Source of the DNA: Mycobacteriales bacterium | Lineage (GTDB): Bacteria > Actinomycetota > Actinomycetes > JAFAQI01 | Direction: 5' to 3' | NCBI GenBank assembly: GCA_035504215.1 | Contig: DATJSI010000044.1 | Span: forward strand, 1 to 62,036 | Length of the DNA stretch: 62,036 bases | Translations under genes and position numbers: made by a program | The notes under the pieces: generated by a model | The model's database searches: none | What the model was told of the DNA's origin: nothing | What the model saw: only the letters and a program-made list of their open reading frames with translations | Shown: piece after piece, positions 55,609 to 62,036 of the stretch | Numbering within the stretch: position 1 is the first letter of the stretch | How the letters are laid out: every line of letters starts with the position of its first letter

Positions 55609-57005
55609 CGGCGGATCACCATTGTCGCCGACTCGTCCGGGATCGGCGGCAGCTCGGCCACCGGGCGCCGCGAGGCGTCGCTGATCCGCAGGAGCAGTGC
55701 GAGCAGGATCCAGTTGGAGATCAGGCTGGACCCGCCGTAGGAGAGGAACGGGAGCGTCAGGCCGGTGAGGGGGATCAGCCGGGTCACACCACCGACCTGG
55801 ACGAACACCTGCAGGGCGAAGCCGAACGCGAGCCCGGCACCGAGCAGCTTGCCGAAGTCGTCCCGGGTGCGGATCGCCGCACGCAGCCCGCGCATGACGA
55901 TCAGCAGGTAGATGGTGAGGATCGCCATCAGCCCCGCCAGCCCGAGCTCCTCGCCGATCGTGGACGCGATGAAGTCGGTGTTGGCGAACGGCACCAGGTC
56001 GGGCCGACCCTGGCCGAGACCGGTGCCGAAGATGCCTCCGGTCGCCTGGCCGAACAACCCCTGCGAGAGCTGGTAGCCGAGGTTGTCGATGTAGCGGGGA
56101 GCCAGCGGGTGCAGCCAGACCTGCACCCGTTGGTGCACGTGCCCGACGAAGTGGTATGCCGCCAGCGAGCCGAGAACGAACAGCACCAAACCGATCAGGA
56201 GCCAGGACCGGCGGCCGGTGGCGATGTAGAGCATCGCCACGAAGATGCCGAAGAACAGCAGGCTGGTCCCGAGGTCGTCCTCGCGGGTGAGGATGAGCAG
56301 GCTGGCCGCCCACGCGACGATCACCGGTCCGAGGTCTCGTGCCCGGGGAAGCGTCAGGCCGAGCACGCGGCGGCCGGCGAGGGCGAGCACCTCCCGCTTG
56401 CGGACGAGATAGCCGGCGAAGAAGACCTCGAGCGCCAGCTTCGCCAACTCGCCCGGCTGGAAGGAGAAGCCGCCGAACCGGATCCAGATCCGCGCGCCGT
56501 TCACCGTGCTGTGGCTGGCGGGGATCAGTGCGGGAAGCACGAGCAGGGCCAGCCCGACCGCCATCGCGGTGTAGGTCAGCGACTGCAACCGGCGATGGTC
56601 GCGGACTACGGCGAGGACGACCACGAACGCGACGATCCCGATGATCGTCCACACCAGTTGAAGCGGTGCGTCCGCGACGCCGGCCGACGTGCCCGCGGCA
56701 TGCGCGTGGGTGGTCGCCGCGAGATCGAGCCGATGGATGATCACCAGGCCGATGCCGTTGAGGGCGATCGCGGCCGGCAGCAGGACCGGGTCGGCGTACG
56801 GCGCGAGCAGCCGGACCGCGGCGTGTGCCACGAGGGCGAGGGCGACGAAGCCGAGCCCGTCCTGCACTAGTCCGGTCGGCAGGCCGTTGGAGTACGCCGC
56901 ACTGACCGAGGTGAAGCAGACCATCGTGAGGACGACCGCGAACAGCAGGAGGGTCAGCTCGGTGCCGCGCCTCGGCGAATCGCTGCTCGCGGTGGCGGCG
57001 CTCAC
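55605..57005 (-). CDS. rodA: SEDS-family peptidoglycan polymerase RodA
   Basis: Glycosyltransferase that polymerises lipid II, partner of PbpA. 466 aa from a GTG that overlaps the pstP stop. About 10-12 transmembrane helices; SEDS signatures include WIRFGGFSFQPGELAKLALEVFFAGYLV, GYQLSQGLFGQATGGIFGTGLGQG and FIASTIGEELGL (catalytic Asp/Glu region), and LTLPFLSYGGSSL. Confidence 0.96.
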   Translation of the reverse strand: MSAATASSDSPRRGTELTLLLFAVVLTMVCFTSVSAAYSNGLPTGLVQDGLGFVALALVAHAAVRLLAPYADPVLLPAAIALNGIGLVIIHRLDLAATTHAHAAGTSAGVADAPLQLVWTIIGIVAFVVVLAVVRDHRRLQSLTYTAMAVGLALLVLPALIPASHSTVNGARIWIRFGGFSFQPGELAKLALEVFFAGYLVRKREVLALAGRRVLGLTLPRARDLGPVIVAWAASLLILTREDDLGTSLLFFGIFVAMLYIATGRRSWLLIGLVLFVLGSLAAYHFVGHVHQRVQVWLHPLAPRYIDNLGYQLSQGLFGQATGGIFGTGLGQGRPDLVPFANTDFIASTIGEELGLAGLMAILTIYLLIVMRGLRAAIRTRDDFGKLLGAGLAFGFALQVFVQVGGVTRLIPLTGLTLPFLSYGGSSLISNWILLALLLRISDASRRPVAELPPIPDESATMVIRR

Positions 57006-58285
57006 TGCTGGACCCCGCTGCACCACGCCGGGATCAGATGGGGCCCGGTCACAACGCGCCGCTTGTGGTGCTTCCCGCGCGCGCTCGGCGTGGTCGCGGG
57101 AGTCGGCAGGGGGGTGGCGAGCGCGCACGCCTGGCTGCGGAGGTTGCTGACGACCTGGTTGGCATCGGACTTGCCCGAGGTCTGGATGCCGCCGGAGATC
57201 CGATCCCGGTCGGCCTGGGGGAGCGCGCTGACCGGGAGGTTGGTGCGGACCCTGAGGTGGGACAGCTGGATGCCCGCGGCGCTGCCCTGCACACCCTGGT
57301 AGACGGCCACCTGACCGCCGGCGTTGGCGACGTACCACTGATGGTGGACGTAGACCGCGACGCCGGCGACAGCGGCGGCGACGAGGAGTACGACGACCGC
57401 CGCGACCGCGGCGAGACGGCGGCCGACGCTGCGCCGGTGACCTGAGGGTTCATCGGACTCGCGACCGCCCGACACCTCGTCGCCGACGGGGATCGGGTGC
57501 TCGTCGAGGTCGACCGCCGGTCTCTCGTCGGCGACGGCACCGCCGATGATCGGTGCCTGGTCGATCTGCTCGCCGTCGACCGGATCGGCGACGATGCAGG
57601 TGACGTTGTCGGGAGCGCCGGCGGCCAGCGCCAGATCGGTCAGCCGTTCCGCGGCGTCCTGCGGATCGGGCGCTGCGAGAGCGCTCGTCATGTCGGCCTC
57701 GCCGACGTAGCCGGACAGCCCGTCGCTGCAGACCAGCAGGCGGTCTCCGGGCTGCAGATCGAGCGTGACCAGGTCCAGCTCGGGCTGCCCGCGCCCGTCC
57801 AGCGAGCGGGTGATCCAGGACCGGCGCGGATGGGTCAGTGCTTCTTCCTCGGTGATCTCCCCTTCGTCGACGAGCGACTGGACCAGCGTGTGGTCGTGGC
57901 TGAGCTGGGTCAGTTGCCCGTCCCGGAGCCGGTACGCCCGCGAGTCGCCGATGTGGCCGAGCGTCAGCTCGCCGTCGGTCGCGACGATGGCGGTGAGCGT
58001 CGTGCTCATGCCCGCCAAGCGAGGATCCCGCGCGATCGTCTCGCGGATGGACGTGTCGGCCTGCTCCGCCGCGTCGCGCAGGGCCGCCTGCGGATCGGTG
58101 ATCGAAGGGGAGTCCAGCGCGGTGATGGCGGTGATCGTGACCGCGCTCGCGACCTCCCCACCGGCCGCGCCGCCGACGCCGTCCGCGACGGCGATCAGCC
58201 GCGGGCCGGCGTACATTGAGTCCTGGTTGTTGTGCCGGACCAGGCCGACATCGCTGCGTGCCCCGAACCGCAGCACGGGGCTCAC
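57002..58285 (-). CDS. pstP: PP2C-family serine/threonine phosphatase PstP
   Basis: Counters PknB. 427 aa from the GTG at 58285, overlapping the fhaB stop (GTGA). Catalytic domain 1-240: VRHNNQDSMYAGPRLIAVADGVGGAAGGEVAS, GHIGDSRAYRLRDGQL, VCSDGLSGYV and GAPDNVTCIVAD supply the metal-binding Asp residues. Linker, one membrane helix (about 290-312) and an extracytoplasmic domain of about 110 residues ending with a Cys, as in mycobacterial PstP. Confidence 0.96.
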   Translation of the reverse strand: MSPVLRFGARSDVGLVRHNNQDSMYAGPRLIAVADGVGGAAGGEVASAVTITAITALDSPSITDPQAALRDAAEQADTSIRETIARDPRLAGMSTTLTAIVATDGELTLGHIGDSRAYRLRDGQLTQLSHDHTLVQSLVDEGEITEEEALTHPRRSWITRSLDGRGQPELDLVTLDLQPGDRLLVCSDGLSGYVGEADMTSALAAPDPQDAAERLTDLALAAGAPDNVTCIVADPVDGEQIDQAPIIGGAVADERPAVDLDEHPIPVGDEVSGGRESDEPSGHRRSVGRRLAAVAAVVVLLVAAAVAGVAVYVHHQWYVANAGGQVAVYQGVQGSAAGIQLSHLRVRTNLPVSALPQADRDRISGGIQTSGKSDANQVVSNLRSQACALATPLPTPATTPSARGKHHKRRVVTGPHLIPAWCSGVQQ

Positions 58286-58830
58286 TTTTGGAGCTCCAGC
58301 ACGCTCTGGCCGATCCGGATCCGGCCGCCGATCGGTACGACGACCGGCGCCGTGACCTTGCGATCGCCGAGGAAGGTGCCGTTGGTCGAGCCGGTGTCCT
58401 CCACCAGCCATTCGTCCCCACGCGGGACCAGCCGAGCGTGGTGGTTGGAGACGTAGTCGTCAGCGCTGAGCATGATCGTCGAGTCGCCCGCGCGGCCGAT
58501 CGTCACCGGGAGCGAGGTGAGCGCGACCGAGGTGCCGGCGAGCGGGCCATCGACGATGGTGAGCCTGGATGCGCCCTTGGTCTTGGCTCGCCGTTCGGCA
58601 CGGCGCTCGGCTCGGGACGGTTTGGGCGGCGCGACCACGGCCGCCGGCGGCGCCGGCATAGCGGCGGCAGCGGCGCCAACGGGGCCTGGAGCCGGAGCCG
58701 GCGAGCGCCCTTTGCGCGGCGTCGCCTCGCTGAAGACGTCGTGCCGGACGGCGACGACGGCAGCGATCACGAACCCCCACAGCAGCACCAGCACCACTGC
58801 ACGGAGCAGGAAGACGACGGCTATCGGCAC
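58282..58830 (-). CDS. fhaB: FHA-domain protein FhaB (FipA-type)
   Basis: 182 aa from a GTG. N-terminal membrane helix (about 3-27), then a long Pro/Ala linker, then a C-terminal FHA domain (about 85-180) with VTIGRAGDSTIMLSADDYVSNHHARLVPRGDEWLVEDTGSTNGTFLGDRKV: the GR, SNHHA and STNGT phosphothreonine-binding residues are intact. Reads phosphorylation by PknB in the division apparatus. Confidence 0.95.
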   Translation of the reverse strand: MPIAVVFLLRAVVLVLLWGFVIAAVVAVRHDVFSEATPRKGRSPAPAPGPVGAAAAAMPAPPAAVVAPPKPSRAERRAERRAKTKGASRLTIVDGPLAGTSVALTSLPVTIGRAGDSTIMLSADDYVSNHHARLVPRGDEWLVEDTGSTNGTFLGDRKVTAPVVVPIGGRIRIGQSVLELQK

Positions 58831-58838
58831 CGGTCGCG

Positions 58839-59576
58839 TCAGTCCTCGTCGCGCCGGAAGATCAGCGTCGTCGAGGCCACGTCGATCCGGTCGCCGTCAT
58901 GCAGGGTCGCCCGCTCGACCGGCGTCCCGTTGACCGTGACGCCATTGGTGGAGTGCAGGTCGACGAGCTCGACCTCGCCGTCGGCGTACCGGAGTTCGGC
59001 ATGCCGGCGGGATACCCCCGGGTCCTCGAGCCGAACATCGGACTCCGCGGCTCGCCCGATCACGGTGACCGGATGGCTCAGGAAGTACGCCGACTCCTCA
59101 CGGCCGACCGAGGTGATGACCCGGGGACGGTCCGGGTAGGCGCCTTCGGGCGCCGGCCGCGGCGGTCGTTGTGGCGTGGGTGACGTGGCGGGCGGTTGAA
59201 CCGCACCCGCCACGCTTGCGCTGCGGATGCGGAAGACGCCGGTCCCGATCTCGCTGCGATGCTCGAAGTCGACGTGGACCGGCCCGACGAAGGAGTACCC
59301 GGCCTCGGCGGCGTGCTCGCGGACCATCGCCGCTAGCTCTGCGCCGAGCGGCCCGGCCCACTCCTCGATGCGGTGGTAGTCATGGTCACCGAGCTCGACG
59401 ACGTACGCGTTGGGAGCCAGGATGCGGTCGGCGCCCACTACCGACCGGCGGTCGTCCGCCTCGCGTTGCAGTGCGCCCGCGATCTCGACCGGCTGGACCT
59501 CACCTTTGAAGACCTTGGCGAAGGCACCTTCGACCAGCCCGCCGAGGCGGCGTTCGAAGGCTTGCAGGACTCCCAC
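58839..59576 (-). CDS. fhaA: FHA-domain protein FhaA (DUF3662-FHA)
   Basis: 245 aa from a GTG. N-terminal DUF3662 (FhaA-N) domain, residues 1-125: VLQAFERRLGGLVEGAFAKVFKGEVQPVEIAGAL. A short Pro-rich linker (mycobacterial FhaA has a much longer one) and C-terminal FHA domain (about 150-243) with GRAAESDVRLEDPGVSRRHAEL and HSTNGVTVNG. In mycobacteria it binds the phosphorylated MviN pseudokinase and CwlM. It is the first gene of the leftward operon. Confidence 0.95.
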   Translation of the reverse strand: MGVLQAFERRLGGLVEGAFAKVFKGEVQPVEIAGALQREADDRRSVVGADRILAPNAYVVELGDHDYHRIEEWAGPLGAELAAMVREHAAEAGYSFVGPVHVDFEHRSEIGTGVFRIRSASVAGAVQPPATSPTPQRPPRPAPEGAYPDRPRVITSVGREESAYFLSHPVTVIGRAAESDVRLEDPGVSRRHAELRYADGEVELVDLHSTNGVTVNGTPVERATLHDGDRIDVASTTLIFRRDED

Positions 59577-59605
59577 GAAGCGTCCCTTCCTTCACCCTGA
59601 TCCTG

Positions 59606-59611
59606 ATCGTA
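59606..59611 (-). promoter_or_regulatory. Possible -10 box of the fhaA operon
   Basis: TACGAT on the minus strand, 30 nt before the fhaA GTG; AAGGAAGG between them serves as ribosome-binding site. The -35 is not clear. Confidence 0.3.
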
Positions 59612-59658
59612 TCCGGGCAAGGCGGGCTGACCCTGCGTGCTAGCGTGAGCGTCCGCTT

Positions 59659-59741
59659 GGGCGAGTGGCGGAATGGCAGACGCGCACGGTTCAGGTCCGT
59701 GTGTCCGTAAGGACGTGGGGGTTCAACTCCCCCCTCGCCCA
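59659..59741 (+). tRNA. tRNA-Leu (CAG anticodon)
   Basis: 83 nt, with the long variable arm of class II tRNAs (TGTCCGTAAGGACGT). Acceptor GGGCGAG pairs with CTCGCCC, discriminator A. Anticodon stem CACGG/CCGTG around TTCAGGT (CAG). T-loop TTCAACT. CCA not encoded. It diverges from fhaA, as in mycobacteria. Confidence 0.96.
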
Positions 59742-59783
59742 CTCTTCGGTTTCTGGCTCGCCCGCCGTTCTCGCGTATGCTCC

Positions 59784-61802
59784 TCAGTTCGTGCTGACAA
59801 CGACGTCGTCGTAGTTCACTGTCATCGTCACGCTGCTCGTATCGCCGATCTGAAGCATTGTGATCGGCGATGTCCCAGTCGAGGACGTCACGCTGAGGAC
59901 CTGCGAGCCGTCTAGCCAACCTGAGATGGATGCAGAGGTTCCTACCGTCGTACAGAGCTTCACCTGGTGCCAGGTACCGGTCGGCAGCGACGTGTTTGAA
60001 ACGAAAGTAGTGCCCGACCCATCGGCGCGGATGGCTAGCTTGCCTGCCGCCGTCAGGAACAAGCGCGCGACACCGGCCGATGCGGTCCGGAAGCGAAGTA
60101 GAACAGAAGTCGTCGAGACTGAGGTGAGGTCCACGTCGGACTGCACACACAGCGAGGAGTATGACCCGCCGAGAGTATGGGTGGCGTATTGAGGGCTGCT
60201 GGTGGTGGAGCCGCGGGCGCTCGGCGCAGCGCCGGTGGCCGGGAAGCGGGTCTGGTCGAGGGAGAGGTTGTTTACGGTCCACGCGCCGAGCCCGTTGCTG
60301 AAATCGTCGCTAAACACCGGAGGAGTTCCCGCCTCGACCGTCACCTGGTTGGAGACGGGGCTCAGGCTGCTCGAGATGGTGCCGTCGCTGGCGCTGACCT
60401 GATAGGTGTGGGTACTGCCGCTGGCCAGGCCGGTATCGGTGTAGGAGACCGTGCCCGTTGATGAGCTGGTGACCGTTCCGACCGGACTGCTGCCCCCGTC
60501 GCGGTACACCGAATAGGTGATCGCGCTGGCCTCGTTGTCGGTGGAGGCCGCCCAGGTGACCGTCGCGGTGCCAGGCGAGGAGCTCGTTGCGGTAGGGGTG
60601 CCGGGAACCGTCGGAGGCTGAGTGTCCATGGCGTTCGGCACTAGGGCGGCCGCGTAGTCACGGCCCGCTGCGATCGACGTCACGCCAGTCAGGCCGGAGA
60701 TCGTGACCGGCGACAGGCGGTCGGTCTTGGTTCCGTCGCCGAGCTGACCAGCGTCGTTGCGGCCCCAAGCGTGAAACGCGCCGTCGGCGGTAACGGCGTA
60801 GCTCGAGTCGCGACCGGCCTCGACGTACGTCGCGCCGGATAGGCCGGCGACGACTACGGGTGAGAGCCGGTTCGTCGTCGTACCGTCGCCGACGGCGCCG
60901 TACTGGTTGAGGCCCCATGCGTCGACCGAACCGTTCGCGAGCACCGCCACCGCGTGGTATGCGCCGGCGGTGATGTCAACAACATGGGAGATGCCCGGAA
61001 CGAGGGTTGGTGTGTGGCGGTTTTTCGTGTCGCCCAGGCCGAGTTGGCCGTCGTCATTGAGACCCCATGCGTATAAGGCTCCCGTGGACGTGAGCGCGTA
61101 GTCGGAGTCCCGCGCCGCGGCGACCATGACGATGCCGCTTAGGCTGCTGAGATGAACCGGAGACATTCGGGTGGTCGTGGTCCCGTCGCCGTCCTCGCCA
61201 TAGGTGTTATCCCCCCACGTCCAGACCGTTCCGTCCGTCCCGAGCGCGATCGTCTGGTCAGCGCCGGCGTCGGCGCTGGCAATCGGCGCCGGGACCGGCA
61301 CCTGCACGGGCGTTGAGCGGTTGGTCAGGTCACCGAGACCGAGTTGCCCGGTCGCGTTGAAGCCCCAGGCGTATAGCTCGCCGCTTGCGGTGAGCGCCAT
61401 CGAGCTGTAATGCCCCGTAAAGACGTGTGTCACGGGCGGCAGCGTGGTCAATGTGACGGGAGTGGTCTGGTTGGTGGTCGTGCCGTTCCCTACCTGGCCG
61501 TAGTCGTTGCGCCCCCAGGCCACGACCGAGCCGTTGGCGCGTAGCGCGAGCACGTTCTCGCGGCCACCCGAGATCTGGATGACGTCGGAGTATGCCGGCC
61601 CGGGCCCGGGCTGTGTGCGGGCAGCCGCTGAGCCGATCCCCAGCTGGCCCATGTCATCGGCACCCCAGGTCCAGACGATTCCAGTAGTAGCGGCGCTGGC
61701 GGCCGTCGCAGGACCCACCACAGACGCTCCAGCTGCGACGGCCAATGCCGTCGCGGCGAGTAGCCGACCGCCCGGCCGTGGCTCCGCTGCTTTTGATCCC
61801 AT
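59784..61802 (-). CDS. Secreted RCC1-repeat protein with FN3 and lectin-like C-terminal domains
   Basis: 672 aa. Signal peptide to about residue 38 (ATAASA). Seven RCC1 repeats of about 50 residues (about 40-395), each starting with a (Y/W/D/H)AWG- or TWG-type strand and GQLGxG loop, enough for a complete seven-blade propeller. Then one fibronectin type III domain (about 400-490) with the Thr/Ser-rich linker, and a C-terminal region (about 500-672; FSNGLGAWTVNN, SDVDLTSVSTTSVLLRFRT, TWHQVKLCT) that looks like a concanavalin/LamG-type sandwich. It lacks a membrane anchor or sortase motif. Secreted RCC1 proteins occur in actinobacteria with unknown ligands; this one probably binds sugar or another surface. 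Confidence 0.85.
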   Translation of the reverse strand: MGSKAAEPRPGGRLLAATALAVAAGASVVGPATAASAATTGIVWTWGADDMGQLGIGSAAARTQPGPGPAYSDVIQISGGRENVLALRANGSVVAWGRNDYGQVGNGTTTNQTTPVTLTTLPPVTHVFTGHYSSMALTASGELYAWGFNATGQLGLGDLTNRSTPVQVPVPAPIASADAGADQTIALGTDGTVWTWGDNTYGEDGDGTTTTRMSPVHLSSLSGIVMVAAARDSDYALTSTGALYAWGLNDDGQLGLGDTKNRHTPTLVPGISHVVDITAGAYHAVAVLANGSVDAWGLNQYGAVGDGTTTNRLSPVVVAGLSGATYVEAGRDSSYAVTADGAFHAWGRNDAGQLGDGTKTDRLSPVTISGLTGVTSIAAGRDYAAALVPNAMDTQPPTVPGTPTATSSSPGTATVTWAASTDNEASAITYSVYRDGGSSPVGTVTSSSTGTVSYTDTGLASGSTHTYQVSASDGTISSSLSPVSNQVTVEAGTPPVFSDDFSNGLGAWTVNNLSLDQTRFPATGAAPSARGSTTSSPQYATHTLGGSYSSLCVQSDVDLTSVSTTSVLLRFRTASAGVARLFLTAAGKLAIRADGSGTTFVSNTSLPTGTWHQVKLCTTVGTSASISGWLDGSQVLSVTSSTGTSPITMLQIGDTSSVTMTVNYDDVVVSTN

Positions 61803-61871
61803 GCCTGACCCCCGACCCGCCGTCGCTATTGAGGACGATCACTCCTGTCGTGATGAAGGTCAAGTCCTAGG

Positions 61872-62036
61872 TGTAGTGACCCGCGAGGTTGTTGACGGCG
61901 CGCCTGCTTGAAAGTGGGAGGACCTCCAGGCGGAGTGGATGTGTCTCGCATCTACCCGCAGGAGGTCTTCGATGGTTCACGCTAGTGCCCGTACGAACCT
62001 GTTCGCTCGTCGTCTGATCGTTGAGCGTGTCGCCGC
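61872..62036 (+). mobile_element. Left end of an apparent IS481-family insertion sequence (continues past window)
   Basis: The sequence TGTAGTGACCCGC at 61872 begins with the TGT typical of IS481-family ends. It is preceded directly by CCTAGG (61866-61871), which fits the NCTAGN target of IS481 itself. A transposase-like start codon follows 100 bp inside. The right end and target duplicate lie outside the window. Confidence 0.55.
61972..62036 (+). CDS. IS481-like transposase, N-terminal fragment cut by the window end
   Basis: About 21 residues are visible, beginning MVHASARTNLFARRLIVERV. IS481 transposases often start M-x-H-A/R-N/S-A followed by a helix with R-x-x-L-x-x-x-V-x-x, which this matches. 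Too short for certainty; the rest is beyond the window. Confidence 0.55.
   Translation, partial: MVHASARTNLFARRLIVERVA

Overview
This 62 kb window is the replication-origin region of a high-GC Gram-positive (Actinomycetota) chromosome. Gene content and order (dnaB-rplI-rpsR-ssb-rpsF ... pcnA-murJ-sigM-trxBA-cwlM-parBA-rsmG-khpB-yidC-yidD-rnpA-rpmH | dnaA-oriC-dnaN-gnd-recF-dciA-gyrB-gyrA ... crgA-trpG-pknB-pbpA-rodA-pstP-fhaB-fhaA) match the conserved actinobacterial origin block of Streptomyces and Mycobacterium. GTG starts, NNC/NNG codons, PASTA kinase, CrgA, DUF5318, DUF3566 and DUF6049 proteins all fit. The genus cannot be fixed from the sequence; a member of the Frankia/Jatrophihabitans/Mycobacterium side of the Actinomycetes is a guess.

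Left part (1-13 kb): a leftward run holds dnaB, the rpsF-ssb-rpsR-rplI ribosomal/SSB operon, a GT87 mannosyltransferase, a class A penicillin-binding protein and a DUF5318 protein. It is divergent from padR-ino1 across a perfect palindromic operator. An MFS transporter, convergent pcnA and a Nudix hydrolase follow. 13-24 kb: a rightward cell-wall/redox cluster runs DUF6049, murJ, a small membrane protein, an NlpC/P60 hydrolase, a membrane pseudokinase, sigM, its zinc anti-sigma factor, trxB, trxA and cwlM. 24-30 kb: leftward GNAT, parB, parA (two parS sites inside the gene), rsmG, khpB, yidC, yidD, rnpA and rpmH, mostly joined by 4-nt overlaps.

30-42.7 kb: the origin. Clusters of DnaA-box-like sites flank dnaA; dnaN, gnd, recF, dciA, gyrB and gyrA are read away from it. 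GyrA carries a complete 420-residue intein with a LAGLIDADG endonuclease directly after the catalytic tyrosine. 42.7-49 kb is more accessory: tRNA-Ile and tRNA-Ala, a secreted protein, an isolated type IV pilin, a small membrane protein with 16-residue repeats, cyclophilin, rhomboid protease, thiolase, an epimerase gene broken by one stop codon, and an FmdB-type zinc ribbon preceded by a perfect DnaA box.

49.5-59.6 kb is the growth and division cluster: crgA, an acyl-CoA ligase and trpG/pabA, then leftward fhaA-fhaB-pstP-rodA-pbpA-pknB, largely translationally coupled. After tRNA-Leu(CAG) the window ends with a secreted seven-repeat RCC1 protein and the left end of an apparent IS481-family insertion at a CTAG target. 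Most of the window is core chromosome. The least ordinary items are the split MurJ/pseudokinase locus with its 17-codon coupled ORF, the gyrA intein, the broken epimerase, the repeat protein and the IS end.
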